A stretch of DNA of 64,000 nucleotides from Paramacrobiotus metropolitanus (GCF_019649055.1 NW_026570222.1:2914001-2978000); one strand, 5' to 3'; positions 23,005 through 36,304 are shown, numbered from the stretch's first letter. Notes: generated from the letters alone by a model not told the origin. Numbers and translations are program-made.

Positions 23005-26000
23005 TCATGCATCAGAAGCATCAATCGTTCCACGGCGGAAGTGAATGCGATCGTCACTGTCGAATTCGGGTTCCGCTGAAAGCACAGATTCACGTGAGCC
23101 GGTTTCCGGCCTGCCAATATCAATTCCCTCATCGGGACTCTCTCTTCTCTTATCATCAGTTTCCTCCTGATTTTTTGCGTTTTTCAGAATACTCTTTATG
23201 GGCACTGGAGGCTGTACCAGATTATTACTGGAGGAACTGGACAATTCGCTCATTTCCACGGATTGACTCGTATCGGAATTCTCCGCTGAGATCATCCGTT
23301 GCATGAGGTGTTTCGGTAGTTGTCCCTGCTTGAAATGTTCCACCCGCCCTAAACGCCGCTGTTTTAACCGCGACGCACTACTGCCGTTGGGGTCCATTTT
23401 CACTATCACAGTATTATCAGGAAGCGGGGTGCTGGGTAGAAACTGTAGCGAATCCCGCTTAACCGGCAACTGTTGTATGGATGTGGGCGGCTTCGTGGCC
23501 GAGATTTTACGCTTCTCCAGACGGACTTCGCGGGCACGTTCCTGCCAATTCTGCAGACGGTCCTCTATTTCTACTTCCATGGCCGTGGGACTGACGGGAA
23601 CCGGTGTACCGGGTAGTGAATTATATCCTGGACTGGTGGCGGAATCAGATGGTTGTATGGAATCAACAGCATCGACAACGCGGCCGTATATTACCACTGG
23701 TGAATTGCTTCCATCCGGTGAGGCTAATATTATTTCGATGCGCGGTGATGCGGGCACCACGGGCGTATCGGGGACAAAGGTCACGTTGTCCACTCCGGCT
23801 CGGTTATCCCTGTTTGCTGTCTGCTCCAGTGGACGCACTGAGATGGTCGATGAGCGCTGGGAAGTTCCATCCACGCGTTTGGTTGTCATCCGCCTGAAAA
23901 TTATAGTACGGTGTGATAAAAAAAATAAATACGAAACTTTCTTTGAAAATTTTCTATTGAGTCTTTATATACTGTAGTAGGTAATATCAGATGGCTGCTA
24001 GCAAAGACTGCAAAGCACGTAATTTAGTGCCTTAAAGCGCAAAAATTACAACTGTCACAAACCGTTTGACTGTTTTTGCCCATTTGGTAATTTGGTTTTT
24101 CCTCCAGACCCAAGAACTAAATATGATACCGGCGACAAACTGAAGCGCTAGATGTACACCCAGTTCCACGGTTTCGAAGTCCAAACTTTGTGCCTGTGTA
24201 CATACGGTAGCGGCATCGTTGTTTCCGGCTATTAGATTATGAAGATGACAACTGCAAATGGCCCTCATTAGAATTGAAGTCCATATCGACAGTGCAACAG
24301 TACTTCTACGTATTTTACCGCAATGAATCAAAATAACCAACATATGTATCATTAAAATAATACATTTGCAACGTTGTTCATCAGAGTACGCTACAAAAAC
24401 GGTACAAAGTTCCTTACTTGATGAAGTTTGCGCGCAATGAGGTATAATAAGCCGCATTTATGTAATAATGTGCGTGAATGAAGATAGATATAAGGATACA
24501 TATACACACAAGCACGGCAATCGCTCCTGTAAAACAAAAATTCCATGTAGCGCTTGTGTTTTGCAAGTCAGGATTTTAACTATCAGACTCATATCTCCAG
24601 TTCCATCATTCTTACCAATATGTAGCATAGTGGACCGAATATTTTTCTTGTCATCGGCACTGAGTGTTTCATTTTTTGACTTTTTTATCCGGTAAAGAAC
24701 CATTAACCCTGCAAAAACGAAACTGAAAAGTTTGAAAACATGAAAAATACTAAGCGATGCAGAATAGGGTATATACTCGTGCAGTTCCATTACTTCGTTG
24801 GTGTCACTCGATTTACGTCTATGAAATGTGTACTAAAAAAAACTATCATTCTGACAAGCAAATAAAAGTCGCGTACCATGGACCGGGCTTTTAAAAAATT
24901 TGAGTACAGTAGTCCAATAATCTGAAGACCTGAAGTATAGATATCTATATATTGCTATTGGCAATTAATGTATGTACACTGTACAGGTCAGAGTTGGTAT
25001 GACAATTTCGAACTGCACAGCTTATATGGGCGGAAATGAATAACAATGTTGTATTGTACTTTAGAGTTTTAATCGTAAGTACTTAATTTATTTAATATAA
25101 AAACATGCATAACAATATTATTTAGAGGTGTCCAGTGGCAAGTTTGCTTCATTTCTGCCATTATACACCGGTTTATAAATTAATGTCTTCAACACCACGC
25201 CTTAGCATTTTCAGTTTTCCGAGGTGCATTCTTATTTACCAATTACTTACCCCGAATCATGAAAAATCCGGAGGTGATGGCAACCAACATCAGCGGTAAC
25301 ACCAACAGGAAACCTCTAACGAAGCCCCATTCTAACCCAATAAAACAAATTCCACTAATATGATTGCCGTCTATCTGCAAAAAAAATTGAGGATGAAGAT
25401 GGTTAAAGTTTACTTGTACCGACACACACATAATAATCTGTATATCGGACCCTCTTAATACGATTGTGTGAAAACGGAAAAACAGCTGACTCCGGTTTTT
25501 TATTCCTTGTTTGTATAACAATAGTAAGTATGCTATTATAAAATTTTATTTCCCGAATTTCTGTTACAAATCTAAAACATAATATGAATGGTCATAGGTA
25601 AATATTTATTATGGCTTTGTATTCGTAAAAATAGAACTGGTACAATTTTATGAGCCAGCCTATCCAGTATTGTACACCTGGCGCTGGCTTACACTAAGTA
25701 ATTATGCGAATTGTGCAAAAATAGCACTAGTTATACGAGTACAATACAGATACTATTGTACTCGTACATAGCTGCGGCAACCATACAGAAACAAAACTGT
25801 TTTAATGATTTCTGTAAATAGTCAGCAACAGCAAGTTTCATCTGGCCCAATGAAAAGGAAATATTGTTCGAACAGAATTATTTACATGAGTTCCGTGGAG
25901 CATCCTTGATCTTTGTCATTGACATTGCTTAGGTTGACACTAACAAATCGAGCCCCATTCACGGGTTTTTATGTTGGCTATGTTTGCACTAGACGCATTT

Positions 26001-29000
26001 TATAGGTGTAATTAACAGTTTAGTCATCAGTTACATTCAAATAAACCAGTTATATTTTCTTAAAGCGGTACAAGTGACAGTACACGGTTGAGAAAGTCTG
26101 TCTGAGAACTTTCAGATGGCCGGATCTTAGCAGCCTGCAGGTTTATTCGCAATTCTAATACTTCCAAACAATTACAGGAAATAAATAATTCCGCCATGTT
26201 GTTTTTGAATTAAACGTGATAAAATATGGGTTAACGTTACCGAGAGACAATTAGAAATGTTTATTCTGACTTCCAAATTACCAGTTTTCTTGAGAAACGT
26301 TCTGCTGTCATGCATGTGCACATACACGATAAGTCATCAAGGTGCATTATATACAGTTCAGCAAATATGAGAATATCGATGACGAGATTTTCACTGTACA
26401 TCCTGCCTACCGGTTGTAATTCTGATACGAAGCGTCGGAAGCAGTTACAGCAAATTATGAAAAAAATGCTTTACTTACCCCGCTTGTAGCTATTACGATC
26501 AGGCAGAGCAGCAAGGGCGTTACCCACGCCGCTACATGAAATCGTAACGAATAGTTTCGCAAAATTCCGCTGGCTTTCATCTCATTAGTATATACGGTTC
26601 GAAATGATATATGTCCGATTGAAATTAAATCTTAAGCATAATTTTAAAATTTTGCAACTGTAAACCACGCAGCTGCCACATCCATGTAGGTAAAATTAAT
26701 ACAGTACTTATCATAAATAATACCGAGAAAATTTTTTTAAAGCTTTACAAATTTAATTTACAGCTTAAGTTTTTAATCATACATGCAGTGCAAGGAAAAT
26801 TATTTTATGTATAAAGGGGACAAAAATTAATTGATGTGCAAAAGAAAATTCTACCCTAGGTTCTTTTCCGTATAGAGATAGTTTCCTTGTGGTGTATACT
26901 GTATATACACTGCATGAAATTACTATACCGTGATCAGAATACTAAATTACAGTTCTATTATGTACAGTATTATGACACTGACTTAATTCAGTGATAAAAC
27001 TATACGGTGATCAATGCATTCCACAGTATACATGAGAAAAACGATTTTTACACGGCAGCCGGCATCATCACACGTAATCATAGGGTCACCTCACCATGCA
27101 CATTATATAAAGTACAAAGCAATTGTTTATTAGGCAACTATGCAATAAAAAAGAGCGTTATTATTCTTATTTAAATCAGTCTGAACAAAAGATGTCTTGT
27201 TATTATGTACTACAAGTTGCTGAGTTAAAACGATTAAAAAACAGCATGACGCGAGAAGCAGATTGCACCTAACATAAGTCTTACTTGGGTTCATGGCTTC
27301 GTTCAGTTTGATCTTCTGAACAAGTAATTTTGTCACGTGCTCCTGGTATAAACTGAATAGCCCATCCAATTCCCGCCATGATGAAACAAATATTGATAAA
27401 CAACAAACATGTATCCGGATATTTCGTTAGTTTGCGCCACCGTAAAGCCAGGGATATCTGACCAAGCAAAACCTCTCATTAATCTTCTAATCCAAATAAA
27501 TGTATTATGCCAACCTATACTTACGGCTAGTGCCCGACTTATTTGGCGAAAAACTACGAACGTCAGTATAAACAAAGGAACGCAGACCACATCGAACTGA
27601 AAGTACTGTAGCTATAGGTTTCAATATTGGTTATGCCCAATATATTTAACGCACAGCAAAATAAAGTCGTGCGCCACACGGACACTACTAATAAATGCTG
27701 CAACCGCAGCGGGTCATCTCATCATCAGCAGTAATTCTTGAAAGAAGCAGGTGCCTGGGTTTCACCACAGCAATGCAAATATATGCGTTTTTAAAGATTG
27801 ACAGATTACAAAAATAGGTACAAACTACAAAGTACAATTCAAAAAAGGGTTTCAGTTTAATTGCATTTCGTTTTCTTAGTGGCTGACCGAAGGATACTTA
27901 CGAATGCCGTGCCGTTGAAAATAAAACCCATGACGACTAATACGGCAATATAAACATGCAGGGATTGTTGCATGGATTCCGACAAAAATGGATTGTGACA
28001 CCGGACAGCACAATTGCCATTAGTGTTCCAATCGTCTTGGGTAATTTTAATTGTGTCGTTGGTGGCTGTCATAGGATGTGGACAGGTAAAGGTTATGTTG
28101 CTCTCCAGCATTTCAAACCATTCTACTTGTTCCTGTAAAATGTCGATAGTATAAAGATCTATTTTAACTTTTGCGAGCTTAATTATGCATAAAGCATTAT
28201 TATGATATGAATTACACGTTTTTCCGTTAGAATTTGAGGTTTTGGTCAGCCATTGCGGTTCTCTAGGGGCTGTATTGTATTACATACAATAAAGTGTGAT
28301 AAGTGTAACCATGCAATGGCCACATCACTACAATTGTTCCCTTTCGTCACCCGTCTCTTTAATAACTAAGTAAGCTGGTATAGTACTTACGACGTTAATT
28401 AATTGACTGACTTTGTATGAGAATACTCAACATGCTACATATTTATATACATTTCTTTCCTGATATCTAAATTTAACTCCGGTCTGTATGACTTTTTAAT
28501 ATTATCACCATCAGTTTTCATTTGGCTTTTTTTGTTACTGATTGTACTGTACGATGGACAAAAAATAATTGCTATTACTTAACAGTTTGCTTTTCTTAAA
28601 ATATGTGATTATTAGGGTTCACCTTGGCCGCAGTAGCAGATTAAATGACATGACCTGGGATTTCAAAACTCAGCTATAGCCGGGAAAAATATAACACTAC
28701 AGGCTATACATACAGTCCAGTGCAAAACACCTCTCTTATGTCACAGACTCCGCAGTAATCAGCTTACTTCCGTACTCGCACTATATTTAGAAATGATTTA
28801 ATATTAGCATAAGCGCACTCAGGCTGCGGCCAAAATAAATTATCAGCATTAAATTCACACACCTTCCTAAGCAGCTAACAAACAGTGTATCGCATTTGAG
28901 GCTGTGATATGCATAGAAGTATGTACAAACGTTTTCCATGTATGCCAAAAAGAATTGCATAATACCGTTTATTATGATACCGATAAAACGTGCATACCTC

Positions 29001-29561
29001 GCAGTTAATGTTATTAGTGAATACATTATCATCCTGGCAGGTCTTTAGTGGACTCAGGGATTCCGGAAGTGCACGCATAACTTTATCTCCGCACATTTGA
29101 TGTATTTCCTGACACTCCTTCCTGGGAATTAATCGCTTTTGGCGCTGTATACATTTGGGTATAGCCACAGCAAAAATTAGCGGTTGAACGTAATCCCAAC
29201 AGCGGGAATGATATTTCAGCCTTTGCGCTTTTTCAATGAATTCCAGCACTTCCCAGTCATTGCTTTCTGTAGTACTATCGTAACGTAATCGCACATTTAT
29301 GGAACTCAGGTATTCCGTAACATTCCGCGGAATCGGCACACACATCTGCACAAATTTCGTACATTCCCGTGGCCGATCCAGTACCAGATATGTCTGAAGG
29401 CGGTTGGGAATTTTTGGGATTTTTGTCTCATTAATCCGCTGCCACTGCGGCACATCGTCATCGCGAAGATCATTATTATTAAACACAAAGGATGATGAAG
29501 TATTCTGTAAATACAGGCTGCATAACGTAATCCATAAACATATTTTCTTCATTTTCATCAC
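23005..29561 (-). CDS. smo: Smoothened-like receptor, copy 1
   Basis: Class F seven-helix receptor of the Hedgehog pathway. Exons: 28998-29561, 27902-28132, 27525-27596, 27285-27457, (27095-27137?), 26479-26580, 25251-25374, 24616-24708, 24418-24526, 24063-24251, 23005-23893. Exon 1 has a signal peptide and a Cys-rich domain with YHSRCWDYVQPLIFAVAIPKC. Exon 2 has the linker and TM1 start (CAVRCHNPFL), exon 4 TM2 (GIGWAIQFIPGARDKITC, matching the Smoothened GW-x-x-QF-x-GAR pattern). Then TM4 (26479-26580), TM5 with GICFIGLEWGFVRGF, the ICL3 helix, TM6 (VLVCICILISIFIHAHYY) and TM7 (FSSWVWRKNQITKW; the SMO-specific TWVW motif). The 296-codon tail exon is Ser/Pro-rich with LQNWQERAREVRLEK. No ordinary TM3 exon was found between 26581 and 27284; a 43-nt phase-compatible exon at 27095-27137 is the only candidate. 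Confidence 0.88.
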
Positions 29562-30833
29562 AATTACAAGTAATGTCTCTCGATTTCAAGTGTTTTTCTC
29601 TCGTAATGCCAAATCTTGACCGTCGACAGCTTATTAGATAGGTGTGAGACATATGTATACGTAACCCCGGTCAACACTTTGCGGTAAACGAGGTTATGCG
29701 AATTCTCAAGGATATAATAGTGGAGCGGCACACATTTTTGTTGCAATTAACAATCGGACGATTTCATTATTTCAGTTGGAATGTGCAAGTCAAAATTGTG
29801 GATAATAACGTTTCCAGTCAAGTAATCAGTAGCAGATGAATTACGACTGATATGCGTTAATAGCGGAACAGATTGATCCTGATTATATTGCAAGCTAGAA
29901 AGTAATAATCACTAATAAGAAAATTACTGATAAACTGGTGAGCGAATTATACCGGCATATACTAGTAAGCAACGCTTGCACAGAGTATACGTGCAGGTAG
30001 CCAGTGAAGCTATAATCGTAAAAGTGCGCGATCTGTGCTAACCATAAGGTGGAAATCTCTCTAGTTCTAGAACACTGATAATAGCAGCGATTATGCAGGC
30101 GGTAGTTTTATATTTAGCTCACACCTTTCTTTTTTCTCGTACTCATACGCTTGCCGGCTGGTACATCGGTTCATTACAAAAAAATCTGTGGCACCAAGCT
30201 AATGATAAGTACCGTACGTACTGACCTGCACTGCTGCAAGGCAGCAGATCTTGTCGTATAGAAAGCAAATACATATTGTACAAACGGTACCGCAACTCAC
30301 CTGATGGTGAGTTCCGAATATCTATACATAGTCCATTTTAATTTTGCTCGTAACATCGCTACAGCTCGGTAGCTGTTTAAGGCCAATGCACGATATGCTG
30401 TTTATACGTACAGTTCTACAATGAAATGATTACGGGCTTTTCGAGAACGGCATACGTAGTACAAAGCGGCATTGTACCAAAATAATGAGCGTTATTCGGA
30501 ACGTTAGGCAGTCTTTTAAACTTTGGCATATAAATATACTGGAGACGTTCAGCTTTGAATAAGAGGCAGGAGTCTACAGCTGACCTGGTGAAGTGAGAAC
30601 CAAAAAATCAAATTACTAATTTTATAAGACTGGTAACAACCTACGATGTACCTCGTACACTGGTAAAAAGGTAGCCGGAGCAGAGGATTCGGCTTTAATT
30701 ACAGTATCAGGCGCAAATGTTTGCAATCCAAGCTCACTTCGGCACGCAAGTTGATTAAATTAAGTAATTACAGTTTAGCAACACTTTTTATAGTTTGGAA
30801 AAATTATCTCATTGTAACCAGGAACAAAAAAGT
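29562..30833. other. Intergenic, upstream of smoothened copy 1
   Basis: Presumed promoter and 5' untranslated region of smoothened copy 1. No ORF, RNA gene or repeat recognised up to the tRNA terminator. Confidence 0.35.
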
Positions 30834-30906
30834 CGCCCACCGGGGGGCTCGAACCCCCGACATTGAGATTAAGAGTCTCACGCTCTACCGACTGAGCTAG
30901 GCGGGC
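30834..30906 (-). tRNA. tRNA-Lys (anticodon CTT)
   Basis: The minus strand reads as a full cloverleaf of 73 nt without an intron: acceptor GCCCGCC paired with GGTGGGC, D-arm TAGCTCAGTCGGTAGAGC (A box), anticodon loop ACTCTTAAT giving CTT, and T-arm GGGGGTTCGAGCCCCC (B box GGTTCGAGCCC). The CCA is not encoded. A run of six T follows directly on the minus strand (plus 30825-30832 region, AAAAAA), a normal Pol III terminator. Confidence 0.97.
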
Positions 30907-31410
30907 TGCTGTTGTTGCTCTAATCTTACTATTTTACGTAGGAAAAGTTTGGATTAAGCTGCTTTTAGATGGCTGCTTGCAATGAGTCTTAACACCTTCT
31001 GATACAGCAACGATAGTACCAAAATTCCAATACCATGATAAAAAATCTGGAGTAATAAGCGTTCATGGTTAGGTCAACTGCTGATCAAATCTTCCTTTGT
31101 ACACTCGGCATTCTTAATTGTGTGTGAATTACAAGAAGTTCTGCAGATAATATTTGACAGTTGTATCCGACAAACACCTACGGGTACGATTAGCTTGTTT
31201 TATATAATTATGAATAAATGCGTGTTTAATCCTGCATAAATTTTATTCATTAGAGTAGTTTGCGTCAACAGAAGGGTCTTACGTAAAAGTTTAATATATT
31301 TGGCGATAGTTGTTACCTTTGCTCTTTCCCGTTTGCTTATCAAACTTTTCTCTCCGCGTCCAGTTCCGTTTGCAAATGCAAACTTTAACATTAATGGGAT
31401 AACACAAAAT
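30907..31410. other. Intergenic
   Basis: tRNA 5' flank. Nothing recognised. Confidence 0.35.
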
Positions 31411-31797
31411 ATGAACCTTCGTCGAATATTCCAGTACAACAACATTTTGGCCGAATATCGTAAGGGTAAAACGCAAAAACAACTTCAGTCTGCATGTATG
31501 AGGAATCTTAGGAGGATGAACTATTCCCCAATAGTCAGGTTTCAAATACCTGGTGGTATTTATAAATTATCAGCTGTTTCGAATTCACCATCGACGCGAT
31601 GTCCGTTATGCCGATCTCGACTTAAACTTATAAACCAAAATGAAGGTCTACTGTTTACAAATATTCTTGGCGGTGCACTTGCTTACAGAGCTTACTCGGA
31701 GCCGGACAAATTTTTGGCCAAAAACAAAGAGCCCCCCGGCGTATACAACAGATTTTTATTAAAATGCTTGTTTCTGCCCATTATTTCAAAGTTTTAA
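31411..31797 (+). CDS. Doubtful 128-aa ORF with one CPLC motif
   Basis: From the first ATG the frame gives MNLRRIFQYNNILAEYRKG, a basic start, then one CPLC pair (STRCPLCRSRLKL) and a hydrophobic end. The CPxC pair recalls mitochondrial S18-family proteins, but the following residues do not fit them and a second Cys pair is absent. The frame is open for a further 111 bases upstream without ATG. It may be a small gene, one exon of a gene, or chance. Confidence 0.27.
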   Translation: MNLRRIFQYNNILAEYRKGKTQKQLQSACMRNLRRMNYSPIVRFQIPGGIYKLSAVSNSPSTRCPLCRSRLKLINQNEGLLFTNILGGALAYRAYSEPDKFLAKNKEPPGVYNRFLLKCLFLPIISKF

Positions 31798-34220
31798 CGT
31801 CCATATACGATCACACAAAGTGCTTGAAATCTGTCAGTTTCCTCTTTCCTTCCCGTTGCACGATGCACATCCTCACTTGAGCTGTAATAATTGTGAACAA
31901 TTATGTTAATACAAACAGCAACCGCTGTTGTGTGACCATTAATTTCCGTCATACAGATATGCTGACTTGGTGAGTCTTCACAAATATTTACGCTCACCGG
32001 CAAATCTCCGCGGCGTCACGCGTCTCTTTTAATAATTTAAACACCAAAAGCATCGCCAGAAAATGTCCATAGGCAGAAATAACGATGTTCAAGTTGGACT
32101 GCAGGATAATTTTCTTAACATCCACCTACACGCATTCGATAATCCTGCACCAGTTGCGTACACAAAAAGCAGCAGTAATATAATGGCACGAAAATTGTTT
32201 TTATGCCGAAGCTTCTTAACCGCCCGGCGTTGGTGGCATTTAGGTTTTGGTTGGCAAGACTAATTTCCGCTAGCGACTAAAATGACCCCGATTCGGGGTC
32301 TTTCATACCTTAACATGTATATAGCGAAACAGACACATAAAGACCATCTGGTTATCAAGTTATACATGTACCATGTGGATAGATATGCATATTTTAAGAT
32401 GCACAACAATACAGTAATGCAAAAAATCTGTGAATAGAATGATGTGTTACTTCATAACGTGTTTAGCCCTACGCAGTGCTTGTGTTTTAATTTCGGTAAC
32501 TGCTCGCTTTGCAGCCAATGCCAGCCATCATGAATTCGAATAAACACATTTTTTAACGGCAGTTACCAGGTATTTCCTACCGGGTAGGGGCATGCAGCCA
32601 TATGTAAAAACTGGTGATAAGAAGGTGTTTTAAGTTATTAGCAAGTTAACTTTGCTCCTATAATATTAATTCAGAAACCACGGGTTCCAGATATGCGCAG
32701 AGATGTTTTGCCTATCTTACGCCCATAGTGTTTGCGAAGAACAATTGAGCCATAGTGATTAAGCTGTCTTAATTCGTTACTCTGTCCCAGTAACTTTATA
32801 CTCGTACGTATCTCCATGAAAGGTCACGAATAACAGGCGACGCGTGTTGAGCCGACGCTAAATTAAACTTTTCGCTGTTTCAGTACGACGACAAGTGCCA
32901 ATAACCTATGGTCCTATGACGTACCGCACTATTAATGGTGCGGTACGTCACACTATTAATATTAATTGCAGAAACTATAATTTCAAAAACTAATGTTAAT
33001 AAAAATACCATATTAATATATTAATATTGTATCACTACTAACATTAGTTTCTGCAATTGATACTCGTACCGTAACTTTAACCGACCGAAATATTTAGCGT
33101 TTGCTTTCATTACTGGATTAGCGCGGTTTACACGTGCATTTCAAAATAAACTTGCTTTGTGAAAAATAAAAATATACCGGATGGCGGATGCTGTGATAAC
33201 GGGACAACCAAAGTGTGTAGCAGCGTTAACGTCATTTCGATCAAGTCATTCAAGTGGAAGCTGAAATGTTTGCACGAATGTTGTATATCACTTATACGAT
33301 CCGGCAGCAATTAAATGATCAGCAGGATGTCGATTGGGCTTGCGACTGTTAAGTTCCAATCACAGGAAGGTCAGCAACAGGTATGCAAGTATAAATTATA
33401 CAGTAGTAAGTATCGTTTACAACAACATCAACATCATGTTCATTAAACTTAAATGAATACGCCTGTGCGAGCATGATTGTACCAAGATGGTTTTATACCT
33501 CCATCTGAAAACTTGAGTTGTTACACCCCACATCGTGCAATTGTTATCACGTCCTGTAGTTGTTATATTCAAATTACATCTTACGTTAGTAGCTTAAGGA
33601 CAATATTGTAAAATGTAACATTAATCAAATGATTGTAACAAGCTACCAAGTCTTTTTATCACTTCTAGATGCTCACGACATTAAATAAAAAGTGAAACTC
33701 TTTAATAAAAACTTCAAACAGCAAAGAAAACAATGTATTACTTACTCTCGCATTTTGTGACCTGTACGAGTACAATATTTACCCGGTCGTACATAGGTAT
33801 TAATATATCTATATAGATATAATTAATACCATTAAATAATAATATTATGCTAGTATGTGCACAGTAATGTACATTAATTACTTAATAAGCTTATGTTTTT
33901 TACTTACAAGTTAGGTATGTTTTTTTACTTAAAATTTACATGTTGTTTTTCTGAAAGTTCACCTTCTGATCGCGGCCTTTTCTCTGATTAAATTTGTTTA
34001 CATACGGTACGAGTTCTTCTGTTTAAAATTCGCTCCCAACCCTTATAGTTATTAGTATAACTGATCTGATTTACCTACGGCTTCCAATGGCATTCGTATT
34101 GTAAAACTGGAAATGGTACAATCATTGGTGCCTACAATTGGTGCTCGTAGTGGTACAGTCGTTCTCTCACTCCGACTCTCGTTCTGCATTAATTTTACAG
34201 TTTGCTGCTGTTTGCATTTC
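31798..34220. other. Intergenic with palindromes
   Basis: No genes seen. Short perfect hairpins: GACCCCG-ATT-CGGGGTC at 32284-32300, and a 13-bp stem at 32917-32950 followed by a larger inverted repeat up to 33058. The final bases before 34221 would, before the transposon arrived, have been the upstream region of SMNDC1. Confidence 0.45.
32917..33058. repeat. Nested palindromes
   Basis: TGACGTACCGCAC at 32917-32929 pairs perfectly with GTGCGGTACGTCA at 32938-32950. Just after, AATTGCAGAAACT (32964-32976) pairs with AGTTTCTGCAATT (33046-33058), and AAACTAATGTTA (about 32988-32999) pairs with TAACATTAGTTT (33039-33050). The right arm therefore matches two separate left pieces, as if a few bases including AAACT were inserted into the left arm. 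The interior is ATTAATAT-rich. Confidence 0.8.
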
Positions 34221-34228
34221 GAAGTTTG

Positions 34229-34315
34229 CAAAGTGACTAATATTTAAAGTGTCGAGGGAAAATCGAATTTACTGAAAATCAAGCGTAACTGGCATTCGAC
34301 TCGGTGATCGGGGAG
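34229..34315 (+). repeat. Left terminal inverted repeat of the P-like element
   Basis: Matches the reverse complement of 40093-40178 with three substitutions by eye (C/A, G/A and C/G). Confidence 0.93.
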
Positions 34316-35641
34316 CACAAAAATAGATAATATACACTCTGCGGTATTGTAAGTTTGTATACATGCTCTGGTGTGTGACGCAGTGCCCCATGACGTTTTC
34401 CGAATTGATTGCGTCTTTTCGATCGGTAGATCTTATCTTTCTTGAAGATCTGACTTTTTTCGAAATTAACGTAGCGGATGTTGGAAAACGCAATATTAAA
34501 GAAATAAATAAAGCCGTGTCAATAGACGTGTTGTCCTTGGATTGTGTCTTCGCGTATCTATTCTGTTTTGCCACATTGACATCGTACTCATCTCTTCTCT
34601 TCGTCATACGGCAAGTACGTGACTGCGCAACAGGTACTCCAGAGGTTCTTGAACTTGTATCCGTTCTTTTCCGTCCTTTCACTTCGTGCATGCACGCATA
34701 ACCGCACTGTACACCAGTGTCAGTATGTAAAAACACAAAGTGCATGCATTTTGTGTTTTTATAATATGAGTACACTGAGAGGAAAGTGGCATTTTCAATT
34801 TTTTTTAAAAAACACGTGACCAAAAAACCACGAGACCAAAATTACGTCATCCGCACCAATACACAATGCACAGTGAAGCGATAAGGTGCAACTTTTGTGA
34901 TGGCCGATACTTTCCGATAGGCGTCCAGTAAATCTTGCCCGGGGCAGATTCCTACTGCGGAGAAAATTTCGGACTGCCGGCTCCCCTGACATCCTACCGT
35001 TACTATGGGCGGTAGCAACGTGGCCACCAATACAATTATTTTTTATGCGCTTTAAACACTCAGTTTTTTTGATTTGTGTTTATTTTGGTACTTCGCTTTT
35101 CCTCATATTCCGGTCACTTTTAGCGTATGGTTTCATATCCGATCACCAAGTAGTTAAATTTTCTGACAAAATGAAGTTCACAGTGATTATTAATTTTTAT
35201 AAAAACGATTTTTTTCATGAAATCTAACCGTAAACATCAATGAATTTCTATGGAAAACATAATAGATACCAGAAACTCTGAATCGGGTGAGACGCAAAAC
35301 ACCGGGCCTTTTCGTTTATTATCTTATGCAAATGAAATTTAATTGACCCCTGAGAATGTGAAGTTGGAGTGGACCTGCTCAACGAACTGCACATTTGACG
35401 GGTAGCTAAAGGCAATCCGATTAGCACTTGTTCATGTAGTGCGCCACATGTGCGGTCGCACCAGTGACCGGTGACCGGAATATGAAACAATACACTTAAA
35501 GTGAGCAGTACATAAGAAAAAGCAAATGAGTAGTGTGCTAATTTCAAATACAGTGGACATCAAAATTTTGTTATGTTTAGTCCGCGACCGACATTGCCTA
35601 GGACACGGTATTAATGGTCTTAATTTCTGTAATTCTGTAGA
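34316..35641. other. Left internal non-coding part of the P-like element
   Basis: A minus-strand frame of 184 codons (34269-34823) runs partly inside the terminal repeat and has no coding character, so I take it as chance. No other gene is seen. Subterminal transposase-binding sites would be expected here but none can be named from sequence alone. Confidence 0.4.
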
Positions 35642-36304
35642 ATGTCTTACCGAATCCCGAGAATCCCTGAAAAGACGAAAGATGAGATGGAAGCGGAAAT
35701 TATTACGCTGAAAAAAGACCAACAGCGAGATGCGGCTAAGATCGCCGAAATTTCGAAGCATAACAGAGATTTGACCCATCAGAACATCTTGTATCAACAT
35801 CAGTTGACCAAAAGCAAAGTTACTCCCGATGAAGTTCTGGCAACAATTGCAAATCAGGCTACGTGTGATGGCTGGATTGAATATTGGTCTGAACGTTTTA
35901 TTGTTCTATTCGAAAAGCGCATCAGACTTACGCCAATCGCAAAGGCTCACGTGTGCTGGCGAAAGCAAGTGGCCACCGGCACCATTCCGGAAAATCTGCC
36001 ATCAGATTTTCGTTCCCAGGTGAACGCCCCAGGGGTGCTTTTCCCGGAATATGTGAGTCAGGAAGAGTTGCAGCGCCAGCAAGACGTGCGCTGGGGATTT
36101 TTGTTGAGCGTACTCGATGATCGCTGCACAAACATTGATGTTGCACGTAAAAAGTTTGACGAAGAAGAGGAAAGCAACACTGATTTTGCCATTAAGAATA
36201 TGGGTTTTGAGAACGTGGTGAAGCTGAAAGTTCGCTGTCTTGAATTAGCCGATGCGCGAGCGCATGATAAGCCGGCGCTTGCAAAATTTCAGCAGCTGCA
36301 GTAA
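35642..36304 (+). CDS. Accessory coiled-coil protein inside the P-like element
   Basis: A 220-codon intact frame with a proper ATG (AGAATGTCTTACCG) and TAA, followed by AATAAA at 36361-36366. It lies between the left terminal repeat and the transposase, same strand, 275 bases upstream of the transposase start. Residues about 10-60 look like a coiled coil (EMEAEIITLKKDQQRDAAKI). The rest is mixed helix with Trp-rich patches (WIEYWSERF, CWRKQ, RWGF) and an acidic stretch DEEEESN. There is no THAP finger, zinc site or membrane segment. I recognise no family. It may be a regulator or cofactor of transposition, a captured host gene, or an unrelated older gene of the element. Confidence 0.65.
   Translation: MSYRIPRIPEKTKDEMEAEIITLKKDQQRDAAKIAEISKHNRDLTHQNILYQHQLTKSKVTPDEVLATIANQATCDGWIEYWSERFIVLFEKRIRLTPIAKAHVCWRKQVATGTIPENLPSDFRSQVNAPGVLFPEYVSQEELQRQQDVRWGFLLSVLDDRCTNIDVARKKFDEEEESNTDFAIKNMGFENVVKLKVRCLELADARAHDKPALAKFQQLQ

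Noticed and set aside
31411-31797. Assignment to mitochondrial ribosomal protein S18/mL66
   Set aside because: Only the CPxC pair fits; the next conserved block and second Cys pair are absent. Kept only as a doubtful ORF.
32284-32300. GACCCCG-ATT-CGGGGTC as a histone mRNA stem-loop
   Set aside because: Stem sequence and loop do not match the histone GGCTCTTTTCAGAGCC consensus and there is no histone gene nearby.
34269-34823. 184-codon minus-strand frame at the left end of the P-like element
   Set aside because: It overlaps the terminal inverted repeat, and its composition is not protein-like; the opposite-strand frames here are equally long.
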